From Flavobacterium acetivorans (GTDB taxonomy: Bacteria; Bacteroidota; Bacteroidia; Flavobacteriales; Flavobacteriaceae), in the NCBI RefSeq assembly GCF_020911885.1, contig NZ_CP087132.1, positions 2,604,001-2,668,000 on the forward strand: a DNA stretch of 64,000 nucleotides, given 5' to 3'. Of the stretch, positions 24,680 to 33,829 are shown piece by piece; positions within the stretch are counted from its first letter, which is position 1, and each line of letters opens with the position of its first letter. Made by a program: the position numbers and the translations under genes. The notes under the pieces were generated by a model. It did no database searches and was not told the origin of the DNA. It saw only the letters and a list, made by a program, of their open reading frames with translations.

Positions 24680-25393
24680 TTAGCTTTTGTTTATGCCCCT
24701 TTTTTTTCTCATAGATTCTCCGTGCAATTCGATTCGGTGAGATTGATGTATCAGCCTATCCAAAATTGCATCAGCTATTGTTTTTTCTCCAATGATGTCA
24801 TACCAGCCTTGCACTGGGATTTGTGATGTTACAATTATAGAACCATTATTATGTCTGTCTTCAATGATCTCTAAAAGGGTAATTCGGTTATGACTATCTA
24901 ATGCTTGGAGTCCAAAATCGTCCAGTATAATAACATCTTGCCGTTCTATTCTTGCCAGTTCTCGAAGATAAGAACCATCTGCTTTGGCCATTTTTAATTT
25001 AGCAAACAACTTTGAAGTATTAAAATAACTTACCTTAAAACCCTGTATACAGGCTTGATAACCTAATGCTGTACCTAAATAACTCTTACCTACACCAGTA
25101 CTTCCTGTGATTAAAATGTTTTCGTTTTTCTCTACAAATTCGCATTCTGCCAGACGTAGCACCATGTTTCGATCCAGATTACGGGTTTGGTCAAAATTGA
25201 TACTTTCAATATTTGATTTGTAATGGAATCGGGCATTTTTGATACTGCGTTCAATGCGACGATTATGCCTTTCATCCCATTCGGCATCAATAAGCATCGA
25301 TACAAACTGATCAAGTGTGTAATGGTCAGTTTTCCCGCTTTCAATGGCGGTTTTAAAAGCATTATGCATACCATAAAGCTTCATTTGTTTCAT
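24680..25393 (-). CDS. istB: IS21 helper ATPase IstB
   Basis: This 237-residue DnaC-like AAA+ ATPase has Walker A ITGSTGVGKSYLG and Walker B VIILDDFG. The C-terminal part includes IADAILDRLIHQSHRIEL, typical of IstB. It acts as the ATP-dependent regulator that assembles with IstA on target DNA. It lies 68 bases downstream of istA. Confidence 0.95.
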   Translation of the reverse strand: MKQMKLYGMHNAFKTAIESGKTDHYTLDQFVSMLIDAEWDERHNRRIERSIKNARFHYKSNIESINFDQTRNLDRNMVLRLAECEFVEKNENILITGSTGVGKSYLGTALGYQACIQGFKVSYFNTSKLFAKLKMAKADGSYLRELARIERQDVIILDDFGLQALDSHNRITLLEIIEDRHNNGSIIVTSQIPVQGWYDIIGEKTIADAILDRLIHQSHRIELHGESMRKKRGINKS

Positions 25394-25461
25394 TTTTGTT
25401 ACTGTGGATTGCTACGCCTGTTCGCTTACGCTCGGGTCATTCATGATTATTGGGTTTTAAT

Positions 25462-27009
25462 TTAATTATAATACTGTTTTCCTCTGATGTTGCCGTGAAC
25501 AGGGAGTTCCTGCTCGGGTTCTTGTTCAAAATCAATGTGGTCTAGGTTGTTTTCTAAAATATTTTGTATGGTCTTAAAATTGTAAATTTTAAAATCAAGT
25601 GCCCGTTTACAGGCATTTATTAATCGCCGCTTGCCTACCTTTTTCTCGAAGTTTAGTATTCCCAGACAACTTTTATAGGCTTGTTCGGGGTGGTTTCTGC
25701 TTTCGATTATTTGCAAAATATATTCTCCTACGGATTCATCAATACTACTGGCCCAATCAATGAAGCGGGCAGCGCTCCATTGGGCTACAAATTGGTGGGT
25801 ACTGGCTAAATGTTCTGGGGTTGTGGTATAGACATAAGGTTTGTAATTCCTCGGATGAATGGCTATTCGATTGTATTTGTAATAGATCTCTACCGTTGAT
25901 TTGGTATACAAGAGTTTCGCTTTTTTCTTTACATATTGATACGGAACACTATAGTAATTTTTGTCTTGACTTAATTGGACATGTCCGTTTTGCATCACCG
26001 TTGCAAAGGATTGGTATTTGATTTCAAAGCGTTCTTGTGGTAGTGGGCGTAGTTTTTGTTTCTCATCTTCTAAAAACAATTCTTTACGGGAGTAAGGACG
26101 TCCTGTGAGTTTTCGACTATTATGAGCATCTAATAAATCCCATATCTGCTGGTTTAATTCTTCTAGAGAAAAGAATTTGGTTTCTTTTAGAGTTACGTAA
26201 ATCCTTCTGTACAATATCTTTACCGCACCTTCAACCAATGATTTATCCCTTGGTTTATAAGCCCTGGCAGGTAAGATTGTGGTTTGATAATATTCCGCTA
26301 AATCAGCCAGGGTTTCATTGATTGTTGGCTCAAAACGACTGCTTTTTATCACTGCAGATTTTAAATTATCGGGAACAATTGCCGCAGGAGTACCTTCAAA
26401 AAAACGCATGGCATTTTCTACCGAAGTAACAAAATCTTCCTTTTGTTGGCTCATGGAAGCTTCTGCATAGGTATATTGGCTGGCTCCCAATATGGCTACA
26501 AAAAACTGTACTTCTTTGATTTCTCCGGTATCTTTATCAATGATGGAGAGTGTTTTTCCGGCATAATCCACATACATTTTATCACCGGCTTTGTGATTCA
26601 TATGCATTACAGGATTGACTCGTTTACCCCATACTTTGTAATGATGAGCAAATTGCGAACTCCTGTAACCATCGGGGTTTACGGCAATATATTGCTCCCA
26701 CATATGTTGTACGGTAACGCCAACTTTCTTTAGTTCACGTTCCATTTTAGGGAAAAAATCGTATAGGATCTGCAATTTGGGACTAATGGATTCCACAGTA
26801 GTCTGTGAAAACAAAAGTTCTAGTTCTGTATCTGTTTTTCTATCAATTAATTCAAAGTTTAATCCGAGAACTTCAAATAAAGAAATATACTTCTTTACCG
26901 TATTCCTGGAAAGGGATAAGTAGCTACTTATAAACAACTTACTCTTTCCTTCACAATAGAATTTAATTACTTTTCTAATTTTACTCATGTCTGTTATTTT
27001 GTTTGCCAT
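25462..27009 (-). CDS. istA: IS21 transposase IstA
   Basis: This 515-residue transposase has an N-terminal HTH (KLFISSYLSLSRNTVKKYI). The DDE core has Asp in MYVDYAGK, Asp in IVPDNLKSAV and Glu in KSLVEGAVKIL, and a beta-barrel C-terminal region follows. The protein is full length for the family, so the element may be active. It starts with ATG at 27009, just inside the right-end repeats. Confidence 0.95.
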   Translation of the reverse strand: MANKITDMSKIRKVIKFYCEGKSKLFISSYLSLSRNTVKKYISLFEVLGLNFELIDRKTDTELELLFSQTTVESISPKLQILYDFFPKMERELKKVGVTVQHMWEQYIAVNPDGYRSSQFAHHYKVWGKRVNPVMHMNHKAGDKMYVDYAGKTLSIIDKDTGEIKEVQFFVAILGASQYTYAEASMSQQKEDFVTSVENAMRFFEGTPAAIVPDNLKSAVIKSSRFEPTINETLADLAEYYQTTILPARAYKPRDKSLVEGAVKILYRRIYVTLKETKFFSLEELNQQIWDLLDAHNSRKLTGRPYSRKELFLEDEKQKLRPLPQERFEIKYQSFATVMQNGHVQLSQDKNYYSVPYQYVKKKAKLLYTKSTVEIYYKYNRIAIHPRNYKPYVYTTTPEHLASTHQFVAQWSAARFIDWASSIDESVGEYILQIIESRNHPEQAYKSCLGILNFEKKVGKRRLINACKRALDFKIYNFKTIQNILENNLDHIDFEQEPEQELPVHGNIRGKQYYN

Positions 27010-27192
27010 AATCCGTATTTTTTTAACGAATGTATGGTGCTAACAACATGAAAAAGTCAGTAGTTTTTAATAATCAATTTACCCCAAAATTAGGTGGTCA
27101 ATTTGAACTGGAAAGTGGTGGTCAGTTTGCTCCGGAACTGGTGGTCAATTTACACTGGAAAGTGGTGGTCAATTTGACCGGTTTTTCCAATT

Positions 27193-27234
27193 AGAAAAAG
27201 CGCCAATTTTCAGTTGAAAATTGGCGCTTTTTCT
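27193..27234. terminator. Bidirectional intrinsic terminator
   Basis: AGAAAAAGCGCCAATTTTCA and its exact complement form a 20-base stem with a 2-base loop and A/T tails on both sides. It lies just outside the IS21 right end and probably once ended an operon in the region now rearranged. Confidence 0.85.
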
Positions 27235-27265
27235 TAAACTTTCGATTGGGAAAAAAGAAGTAGAG

Positions 27266-27350
27266 TTGTCTTAGCGGTGATAAATATAGTGAAAAAGATG
27301 AATGGTTTGACAACTGAAAAATTCCAATATAAGATAATAGTTGTTAGTGG
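27266..27350. repeat. Degenerate intergenic repeat E, copy 1
   Basis: This shares TTGTCT, TGATAAATATA.TGAAAAAGA, a TTGAAAAA-like string and a GTTG/GTTC end with 28461-28544. It lies after the stop of the DUF4935 gene and ends GTTAGTGG, an integron-core-like string. Confidence 0.45.
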
Positions 27351-27359
27351 TAGTGTTGA

Positions 27360-28385
27360 TTAAGTATCTAAATTATCCCACTCATCACCAATAACCCAAC
27401 GTAAAGCAGATAATTTTCCATTTATCATACCCCATTCAAAATCATCAAATTCTAAATTTTCTTCGCCGTAAATATTTTCAACTTTTTTTGCGGCATCTAA
27501 AGCACCTTCCCAAATGTCTTCAATAATTGTGTTATTAGCTGTTTTGATATGAAAATCTTTCTTATCAATTAGTTTAATTTTACCTTGCGTAATTGATTGC
27601 TCGCGCATTTTATGTCGATTGTACCAAATTTTTTGTTCGATTTCATTTTGTACTTCGAGGATTTCAGAAAGACTTCTAAATCCAAAATCCCAATCGTTTT
27701 CATAATTAAATTCTTCAACTAAGTCAGGATTAATTAAATAAAGAACTTCTGCAAGATTTATAAAATATTGAGATTTCGGATCATCAAATATTTCCTTTAA
27801 ATCTTCATGCGGTAATTTGTGATTTCCATTTTTAATACTAAAGTCATTAACATTGTGAGTTACAAATACAATGTCAAAATCTTGAGCTGAATTTTGTTCT
27901 TTGTACTCGTTGTAACATTCAAGTATGATTGAATCTCCAATGCTATTTTTAGACAGATGGAACGGAGCTTTTTTATCTATCGCTCGCTGCACTGCTCTAA
28001 GTTTTATCGAATCTGTAACATCAATAATTTCAGCATTTTTGAATAATTTTTCAATCTTTGATATACTTTGGATTGCATTTTCACTAAGTGTTGGAATCTT
28101 TTTATCTATGTCATCGAGTTCGGATAGAATTTGCGTCCTGGATTCATTTTTAGCATGTTCCGTAACCATTTCTTTCACCTTTCTAAAATGACTTGATAGG
28201 CTCTTACCTGCATCCAGAACTATTCGTTCTTTGTTTCTTTCAAATTCGGAAAATATTATTTCAGGTAAAATTAATGATACTTCGCCCTGTTCTAAAAATT
28301 CAGAAAGTAGATTTAAAGTTTCTTCACCTTTTGAAGTTTTTGCAAGATCCAACCAAACGCATGTGTCTATAACTAATTTTGTCAT
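27360..28385 (-). CDS. PIN-domain protein (DUF4935)
   Basis: In this 341-residue protein the N-terminal ~190 residues form a PIN nuclease fold: Asp in VIDTCVWLDLA, Glu in IFSEFERN, Asp in SIGDSIILE and Asp in THNVNDF. This is the DUF4935 arrangement. The C-terminal ~140 residues are unassigned and acidic. It is probably a ribonuclease of a toxin or defence type, with no obvious antitoxin gene adjacent. It is flanked on both sides by copies of repeat E, a cassette-like setting. Confidence 0.75.
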   Translation of the reverse strand: MTKLVIDTCVWLDLAKTSKGEETLNLLSEFLEQGEVSLILPEIIFSEFERNKERIVLDAGKSLSSHFRKVKEMVTEHAKNESRTQILSELDDIDKKIPTLSENAIQSISKIEKLFKNAEIIDVTDSIKLRAVQRAIDKKAPFHLSKNSIGDSIILECYNEYKEQNSAQDFDIVFVTHNVNDFSIKNGNHKLPHEDLKEIFDDPKSQYFINLAEVLYLINPDLVEEFNYENDWDFGFRSLSEILEVQNEIEQKIWYNRHKMREQSITQGKIKLIDKKDFHIKTANNTIIEDIWEGALDAAKKVENIYGEENLEFDDFEWGMINGKLSALRWVIGDEWDNLDT

Positions 28386-28423
28386 GTTTTATTTTATGGT
28401 TTTTCCCTAAACATTGGCTACAG

Positions 28424-28453
28424 ACGTTTTGCATATTTTGCATCGCAAAACGT
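28424..28453. repeat. Inverted repeat upstream of the DUF4935 gene
   Basis: ACGTTTTGC and GCAAAACGT form a perfect 9-base stem around ATATTTTGCATC. It lies 39 bases upstream of the start codon and adjoins repeat E copy 2. It could be an operator or part of an attC-like site. Confidence 0.5.
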
Positions 28454-28460
28454 AGCAGAT

Positions 28461-28544
28461 TTGTCTCGGCTTTGATAAATATATTGAAAAAGAAAGTGTT
28501 CCGGTGATTGAAAAACCGCAATGGAATATGATGGCTGTTCAAGG
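28461..28544. repeat. Degenerate intergenic repeat E, copy 2
   Basis: This is the partner of 27266-27350 and lies between the membrane-protein gene and the DUF4935 gene. A weaker relative may lie at 29168-29225, where TATGATGGC recurs next to an ATGCCAC/GTGGCAT pair. Confidence 0.45.
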
Positions 28545-28551
28545 TAGTTCT

Positions 28552-29124
28552 CTATTTACCTTTTGTTTCAAGCTTAACTTTTTCCCACTCTTTCTTAAGT
28601 AATAATTGGGTCTGATTGGAAAGATTATTTAAATTGGCTTTTGCTTCTTCCAAATCTTTTGTTGTAACATATTTGAGCATATAAAAATCAAGAAAAAATT
28701 GTATTGAGTTTAAAATGTCCACATCTTCATTTGGGTTAAATCTTAATTTTAAAAGATGTAGTTTTTTAATTATTTCTTGAAAATTGATTTTCGGCTGAAT
28801 TACTAACGAACTTTCATTTAATGAATCTGACGAATGTCGATGATATTCATAGTTTGCATTATCGATGTACGATTCACTTGGATTTTGAGACTCAATATCT
28901 TCAATTGCCCTTTTATGAATTATCAAGGTTTCGGAAATAACAGCAACCAAATGAGTTATTTCTTCTCTAATTATTGAAAGCCATTTAATTCTTTCTGAAG
29001 TAATAGTGTCAATATACTTTGTCGTCTTAAGATTTTTTCTCGTAAAGTATATGTTTACAGTCGCGGCAATAAAAGTCAAAAGTACACCCGAAGGCAGAAT
29101 GTAATCGTTTAATATTTCTTTCAT
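28552..29124 (-). CDS. Hypothetical single-pass membrane protein
   Basis: The protein has 190 residues from the ATG at 29124; a longer frame begins at 29190 but its extra residues translate intergenic repeat. One membrane helix (about residues 10-28, SGVLLTFIAATVNIYF) is followed by ~160 mostly helical residues, so the protein is probably anchored with a cytoplasmic domain. I do not recognise a family. It neighbours a PIN gene and integrases, in keeping with a cargo or defence role that remains unproven. GTTAGCCG lies ~25 bases upstream, the same core string as at 1205. Confidence 0.6.
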   Translation of the reverse strand: MKEILNDYILPSGVLLTFIAATVNIYFTRKNLKTTKYIDTITSERIKWLSIIREEITHLVAVISETLIIHKRAIEDIESQNPSESYIDNANYEYHRHSSDSLNESSLVIQPKINFQEIIKKLHLLKLRFNPNEDVDILNSIQFFLDFYMLKYVTTKDLEEAKANLNNLSNQTQLLLKKEWEKVKLETKGK

Positions 29125-29341
29125 GTTTTTTGGTGATTTCAGAATTACGGCTAACTGGTTTATATTATTCACAAAATGCCACCAATTCAACTAAATTATG
29201 ATGGCTTTACTTCATAAGTTGTGGCATTATTTTACTTGTAAATATACTTTTATAAATCAATAAAATGGATTTCATGCTCCTAGAATATTTGTCTGTCTTT
29301 TTCAAAAAAAGTAGTAATAATAATCGTATCAAAATTTTATT

Positions 29342-30484
29342 TTATTTAAATGAGATTTTATTTGTTGTTTCCCTTTTTTTCTCATCAATGATTTTTGTAT
29401 ATATCTGAGTGGTCTTTATATTTTTGTGACCTAACATTTTAGATACAGTAAAAATGTCGGTACCTGCCGCCATCTGCAATGTTGCATACGTATGCCGAAA
29501 GCAGTGAAATGTTATATGTTTTTCAATTGATGCGTCTTTAACCCAAATAGGCAGCAAACGGTCTACGTCCCATTTTTTTAAATTATAAAAGACTCTCTTA
29601 TATTGTACCTCTTTTTCACCTAAGAACTCGAACGCTTCCTGAGAAATAGGAAGGGTTACCGGTCTGTCAGTTTTTTGCTGCTTAATTCTTATATAATGTC
29701 CTTCATTTTTACTGTACTGTACTTCTTCCCATGTAAGTTTGGCTATGTCGGAATAGCGTATTCCTGTTAGCAGAGAAAAAAGACTGACACGTTTGACAAT
29801 TTCCTTTTTACAAGGGGTTTTAAATAGCCTTACAGCTTCTTCCATGGTTAGAAAATTCCTTTGAGACTCTTGTTCCTTTATGCTTTCAATTGCAGCATTG
29901 ACATCGGTCTGCAGCAATCCTTTTTTGTATGCTTTTCGAAGAGTAGCTTTGATCTTATTGAAATAAGTTAAAGCTGTATTCTGAGCTAAAAACTTACCCT
30001 TTTTCCTGATACATTTTGCCTTTAAGAGATACTCCCTAAAATCTTCTATAACAGTCACATCGATATCCTGTATCAGTAAATCCTCATTCTTAAGAAAATT
30101 TTCAAAGTGGATAATGGGATAAGTCCAAATATCACCGTTATTACCCGTTTTTTGCTCTGCAACAAGCTTGATATACTGCAGAAATGATTTTTCGCCAATC
30201 TCTTTAAGACGAAGTTGCTCCATCTCAAAAGGATTGTAGATCTGCGGCTTATTTACTTCATTAAACCTATTTGCACAGATAATTTCAGCTTTATATAGGT
30301 TCTCGGAATTCAAAGCTTTTTCAATAGCACTTTTTGGTTTTGGAACCAAAAATAAACTTAAATACTCCCTGCGGGAAAATTTACGGGCTTTAGTGTTATA
30401 TATCGGTGGAAAAAAATCAAGATACAATGTTATCCTACCACTTGGAAGGGTTCTTTTTCTTAGCGTAACGTTTATATTTTTCAT
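29342..30484 (-). CDS. Tyrosine site-specific integrase
   Basis: This is a 380-residue integrase. An N-terminal arm-binding region (Arm-DNA-bind_5-like) is followed by a SAM-like domain (about residues 95-205) and a catalytic domain (about 215-375). Catalytic residues are Arg in LLTGIRYSDIAKL, Lys in IRIKQQKTDRPVTL, FHCFRHTYATL, MLGHKNIKTT and Tyr in QIYTKI. It overlaps the upstream HTH/zinc-ribbon gene by 4 bases, a conjugative-transposon-like exc-int arrangement. All catalytic residues are present, so it may be active. Confidence 0.93.
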   Translation of the reverse strand: MKNINVTLRKRTLPSGRITLYLDFFPPIYNTKARKFSRREYLSLFLVPKPKSAIEKALNSENLYKAEIICANRFNEVNKPQIYNPFEMEQLRLKEIGEKSFLQYIKLVAEQKTGNNGDIWTYPIIHFENFLKNEDLLIQDIDVTVIEDFREYLLKAKCIRKKGKFLAQNTALTYFNKIKATLRKAYKKGLLQTDVNAAIESIKEQESQRNFLTMEEAVRLFKTPCKKEIVKRVSLFSLLTGIRYSDIAKLTWEEVQYSKNEGHYIRIKQQKTDRPVTLPISQEAFEFLGEKEVQYKRVFYNLKKWDVDRLLPIWVKDASIEKHITFHCFRHTYATLQMAAGTDIFTVSKMLGHKNIKTTQIYTKIIDEKKRETTNKISFK

Positions 30485-31068
30485 CTGTCCCCAGCATTAA
30501 AAATTATATCAATATCCTGTTTGGCTACACAGGTGAATTTTCCAACGGAATATTTTACTATACACTGCCGTTGAATCAATAGATAGAGCGCTCCTGAAGA
30601 AATATTATACTTCTGTTGAATTTCCGTTATAGTATAGCAATTGTCAAAACCAGGAAATTGCTGTCCAGTTTTCAAGGTTACATCCTGTACAGGAATTGCA
30701 AAAAAAGCTTCAAGATCGCATCTGCGGATAACAGTTCGTTTGCCAAACTTTGCAATGTCCAGCTGTCCATTGTTAACTAACCTGTAAAGCGTACTTCTGC
30801 TGATTCCAAAAAGAAGGGTTGCCTGAGTAATTTTTAAAAACTCAAGTGGCTTTATTTTTTCTAAATCTGTGTTTAAAAGCTGAACGATCTCGTTATTGCT
30901 TTTTTCTACTTTTCCTTTGCGCACCATTGATTTATAACCACGGCTGTTGCAAATGTGCGAACAATACCGTGTACGCGTTGTTCTGGCTATGAACTGTTTT
31001 TTGCAGTGCTCACAAATTCTGATAACCTCAATGTTAGAACTCATAATGTGACTAATTTTGTGTCCCAT
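30481..31068 (-). CDS. Zinc-ribbon and HTH_17 DNA-binding protein (excisionase-like)
   Basis: This 195-residue protein has an N-terminal Cys cluster (CEHCKKQF, YCSHIC) that suggests a small zinc finger. A MerR/HTH_17-type helix-turn-helix (about residues 85-125, LFGISRSTLYRLVNNGQLDI) and a second HTH-like segment (about 145-190) follow. It is translationally coupled to the integrase gene and is likely a recombination directionality factor or regulator for it. Confidence 0.75.
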   Translation of the reverse strand: MGHKISHIMSSNIEVIRICEHCKKQFIARTTRTRYCSHICNSRGYKSMVRKGKVEKSNNEIVQLLNTDLEKIKPLEFLKITQATLLFGISRSTLYRLVNNGQLDIAKFGKRTVIRRCDLEAFFAIPVQDVTLKTGQQFPGFDNCYTITEIQQKYNISSGALYLLIQRQCIVKYSVGKFTCVAKQDIDIIFNAGDR

Positions 31069-31608
31069 TGTGTCTATGTGTCTCTCTGTGTGTCATAATT
31101 TCGCCAAAAAAAAATCCAATAAGGAAAATTATTTTCGTGGTACAATAATGGTACAAAAAGGAACAAACTATCTGCAAATAAAGCTAAATAAACAGAAAGA
31201 AGAATCCCAGTTAAAATGCCTTTTTATGACATTTTAACTGGGATTCTTTGTTTTATTTTGTGATGTTTTGTGAAACCTATTTTCCAATACAGAAAATTGC
31301 AAAAAAACTCTCGGCAAAAAATTACAAAATACTATCGCTGAAGGTTTTCTTCAACTCGAGGATGATTAGTTTGCTTAAGGCTCGTTTTTGAAAGCATTTT
31401 TGAAGTTGCCTCTACTATAGATTAATTGCCAAGAGTTGATGAACAGCCAATCATAGCCAAGAATCTCCTTTTAAAGCCGAAGATTGATTATTTCTGTATC
31501 ATTCTAATAATTTAGTAGTTGTACCGATTAAAAAAAAGAAATCAAAAGAGCAGAATTTATTTTTTGGTAAATGAAAATATGTGACAGTCAAATTTTATAA
31601 AAAATGAT
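31069..31608. other. Intergenic region between divergent mobile-element genes
   Basis: I see no gene in 540 bases. Besides the long hairpin at 31199-31249 it has a short direct repeat GGTACAA at 31138-31160 that could belong to an integrase attachment region, and AT-rich sequence before 31609. Confidence 0.5.
31199..31249. repeat. Perfect 19-bp inverted repeat
   Basis: AAGAATCCCAGTTAAAATG (31200-31218) and its exact complement (31230-31248) enclose an 11-base loop, with a T-rich tail on the plus side. It stands between two divergent genes and so has no obvious gene to terminate. Confidence 0.75.
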
Positions 31609-31887
31609 ATGGAAGAAATTATAACAAAAGAAGATTTAAGGCAGTTTGGTCTGCAATTATTAGATAAAATGCGCATTATAGTTCAAGAGACCACTCATGC
31701 GCAAACGGAAATAGCACAGTCAGAATGGCTCAAAAGTAAGGCAGTCAAAAAGCTGCTGGATATTTCTGCAGGTTCAGTGCAGAATCTCAGAGTGACACAG
31801 AAAGTCCGATTTAAAAAAGTTTTGGGTTCGTATTATTACAATAAAGAAGATCTTCAAAAACTTTTCAATGATGAACCAAACAAATAA
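31609..31887 (+). CDS. Small HTH_17 DNA-binding protein
   Basis: This 92-residue protein carries a helix-turn-helix of the excisionase type in its second half (SKAVKKLLDISAGSVQNLR, followed by VRFKKVLGSYYYNKEDLQKLF). Such genes accompany integrative elements of Bacteroidota, where they act as excisionase or transcription factor. It overlaps the next gene by 20 bases. Confidence 0.75.
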   Translation: MEEIITKEDLRQFGLQLLDKMRIIVQETTHAQTEIAQSEWLKSKAVKKLLDISAGSVQNLRVTQKVRFKKVLGSYYYNKEDLQKLFNDEPNK

Positions 31888-32188
31888 ACCAAGTGAAGAT
31901 CAAATCATGAACTATTTATCCATTTATATGGACGATCCAAGGCTTAATGTTTGGCATCTGGCCATTTTAGCGGCAATTCTAAATTTAGGTTATAGGCAGG
32001 GACAATGTCAGAGAATCAAAGTCAGTCGCAGTAAAATAATGGCATTGTCGCATATAAATACACTGCCAACATACCATAAATATTTTAAACAGCTTCAAGA
32101 TTTTGGATATTTCAAGTACAGCCCCTCATACCATCCAGACTATAGGAGTGAAGTTGAACTACATGAAAAGAGGTTATCTCATAACTAG
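31868..32188 (+). CDS. Hypothetical winged-helix-like protein of the integrative element
   Basis: This 106-residue protein has no firm family. The middle part (KIMALSHINTLPTYHKYFKQL) looks like a winged-helix DNA-binding segment as seen in small regulators beside integrases. It starts at ATGATG within the previous gene, implying translational coupling. The last codons form the left arm of a terminator. Confidence 0.65.
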   Translation: MMNQTNKPSEDQIMNYLSIYMDDPRLNVWHLAILAAILNLGYRQGQCQRIKVSRSKIMALSHINTLPTYHKYFKQLQDFGYFKYSPSYHPDYRSEVELHEKRLSHN

Positions 32189-32202
32189 TGAGATAACCTC
32201 TT
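32168..32202 (+). terminator. Intrinsic terminator
   Basis: AAGAGGTTATCTCA and its complement form a 14-base stem that includes the end of the upstream gene, followed by TTTGTTTT. It separates it from the convergent integrase gene. Confidence 0.8.
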
Positions 32203-32237
32203 TGTTTTAATATTTATTTTTGTTTCCAGTATATGAA

Positions 32238-33548
32238 TTAAGATGAGGGTATATTATATTTTTCCTTAATTGTTTTTATATCTTTCTCTAATCTAGAAAG
32301 TACAGCCAAATCTACTTTGGACATTTTAAGGGACGTTTTAGTCAGTCTTTTATTTAGCAGTGACATTTCACGTCCAATGGTTATCTGCTCTGTAATGGCA
32401 TAGGCTTCCGTCTGCTTGACAGACGCATGGCCTAGCATTTCTTTAACTACATTAATGGGGACATTATTGTTTAATGTAACTGTACTTCCAAAGGTTCGAC
32501 GTGCCATATGTGTATTTAGTGTGAAGGGAAAACCGCATAGAGTCGCAATCTCTTTAAGATACTCGTTCATTTTCTGGTTGGAAGAAACTGGTAAAACGGT
32601 GCCACGCTGTAAACAGAGAGGGTGCTCTTCATATTTTTTAATTATTTTTAGTGCTTGCGGTAATAGTGGGACATTTGTGGGAGAACCCGTTTTTTGTCTT
32701 TCAGACATTATCCAAGCATTCCCGTCAATACCATCTTTGATATCGGTTTTTTTTAATTGATATGCGTCGATATAAGCCAATCCCGTGTAACATTGGAATA
32801 CAAATACATCTCTGACGACATTAAGTCTTTCTGTGGTAAAATAATGCCTTTCCAATTCATATAGTTCTTGTGTGGAAAGAGGTTTCTTAACCATTTTGGT
32901 TTTTCGGCTTTTAAAGTTTTTAAAAGGGTCTTTTAGGATAACTTCCTTATCGATTGCACGAATGACAATTTTTTTGAAATTAGCAATGTATTTAAGCGTG
33001 GTATTGTTGCTGCAATTTCGAACTGTTCTCAGGTAAAACTCAAAGTCCTTAATAAATTCAAGATTTAGATCTGTAAATTCAATATCATCAGCATTAAATT
33101 TAAATCGAATAAATGATCTTAAATGATTTATTGTAATGGTAAAGCGATCAAGAGTGCCTTTAGCATATCCTTTTCCAAGCAGGGCAGTCATTTCATCATT
33201 GTGCTTTTGAAATTCTTCCAGCACTTTAACCCTTGGAGTAATCTTTCCCAGTAAGTAATCCATAACCTTTTGAGAAGTTACTGGTTTTCCGCTGTACATA
33301 ATCTCTGTTTTGTACTCATTGATTTTTAAAATCAGCGAATCCAAAAAAAAGTTAAGGGATCTTGCATCTTCTTTACTGCCGATCGCTCTTTCGGTTTTCT
33401 GATCCCAGCGGGTGCTGTCCCATTTTCGCTTGGTGGATGTTTCCTTTGGAATGCCATCTACGGTTATCCTAAGGTAAACGGTTCTAATTTTACTTTCATT
33501 GCGGGGCATTTTCAAAAAGAAAACCAACCCAAAGCTGCTCTCTAACAT
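32238..33548 (-). CDS. Tyrosine site-specific integrase next to tRNA-Tyr
   Basis: This 436-residue integrase begins with an arm-binding domain (about 1-90; VYLRITVDGIPKE). A phage_int_SAM_5-like domain (about 110-215) and the catalytic domain (about 225-420) follow. Arg lies in CYTGLAYIDAYQLKKTDI, where the usual GLR is replaced by GLAYID as is common in Bacteroidota integrases; MARRTFGST holds the second Arg, then MLGHASVKQT and Tyr in EAYA. Its gene ends the mobile region and stands ~280 bases from tRNA-Tyr, a likely integration target. Confidence 0.92.
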   Translation of the reverse strand: MLESSFGLVFFLKMPRNESKIRTVYLRITVDGIPKETSTKRKWDSTRWDQKTERAIGSKEDARSLNFFLDSLILKINEYKTEIMYSGKPVTSQKVMDYLLGKITPRVKVLEEFQKHNDEMTALLGKGYAKGTLDRFTITINHLRSFIRFKFNADDIEFTDLNLEFIKDFEFYLRTVRNCSNNTTLKYIANFKKIVIRAIDKEVILKDPFKNFKSRKTKMVKKPLSTQELYELERHYFTTERLNVVRDVFVFQCYTGLAYIDAYQLKKTDIKDGIDGNAWIMSERQKTGSPTNVPLLPQALKIIKKYEEHPLCLQRGTVLPVSSNQKMNEYLKEIATLCGFPFTLNTHMARRTFGSTVTLNNNVPINVVKEMLGHASVKQTEAYAITEQITIGREMSLLNKRLTKTSLKMSKVDLAVLSRLEKDIKTIKEKYNIPSS

Positions 33549-33649
33549 AATTCAACTTTTTAGATTAATAAATGTAGAATTATAGCATCAAAAAAACAAG
33601 TCGTTAATCTCGTTAACCTCTGTATTTACAAGTGTTTAAGTGGTATTCT

Positions 33650-33682
33650 GTGGCACATTTTGACGACATGGAAATGTGCCAC
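33650..33682. repeat. Perfect 11-bp inverted repeat near the tRNA junction
   Basis: GTGGCACATTT and AAATGTGCCAC flank an 11-base loop. It lies between the integrase gene and tRNA-Tyr without a T tail, so it is more likely a protein-binding or attachment feature than a terminator. Confidence 0.6.
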
Positions 33683-33743
33683 GATTTTGCCATAGAAATT
33701 CAGAGCGTTTTTATAAATATTGAAAAGTGCTTTAAAACAAAAA

Positions 33744-33772
33744 AACCTGCGAATCCTTGGATTTGCAGGTTT
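33744..33772 (-). terminator. Terminator of tRNA-Tyr
   Basis: The minus strand reads AACCTGCAAATCC, a short loop and a pairing arm, then a long T run. It lies ~58 bases beyond the tRNA 3' end and fits termination of the tRNA transcript. Confidence 0.75.
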
Positions 33773-33829
33773 TACCACGTTTTTGAAAAGATTGAAAAAG
33801 TTGCCTTTTTGCTTCTTTTACCCTTTTAG

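Larger units (their letters stand above)
24531..27176 (-). mobile_element. IS21 family insertion sequence
   Basis: The ends carry repeated ATTGACCACC motifs: three or four copies at 24531-24620 and matching inverted copies at 27088-27176. These are the multiple IstA-binding repeats usual in IS21 elements. Inside are istA and istB in order on the minus strand. Exact termini and target duplication were not resolved by eye. Confidence 0.88.
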
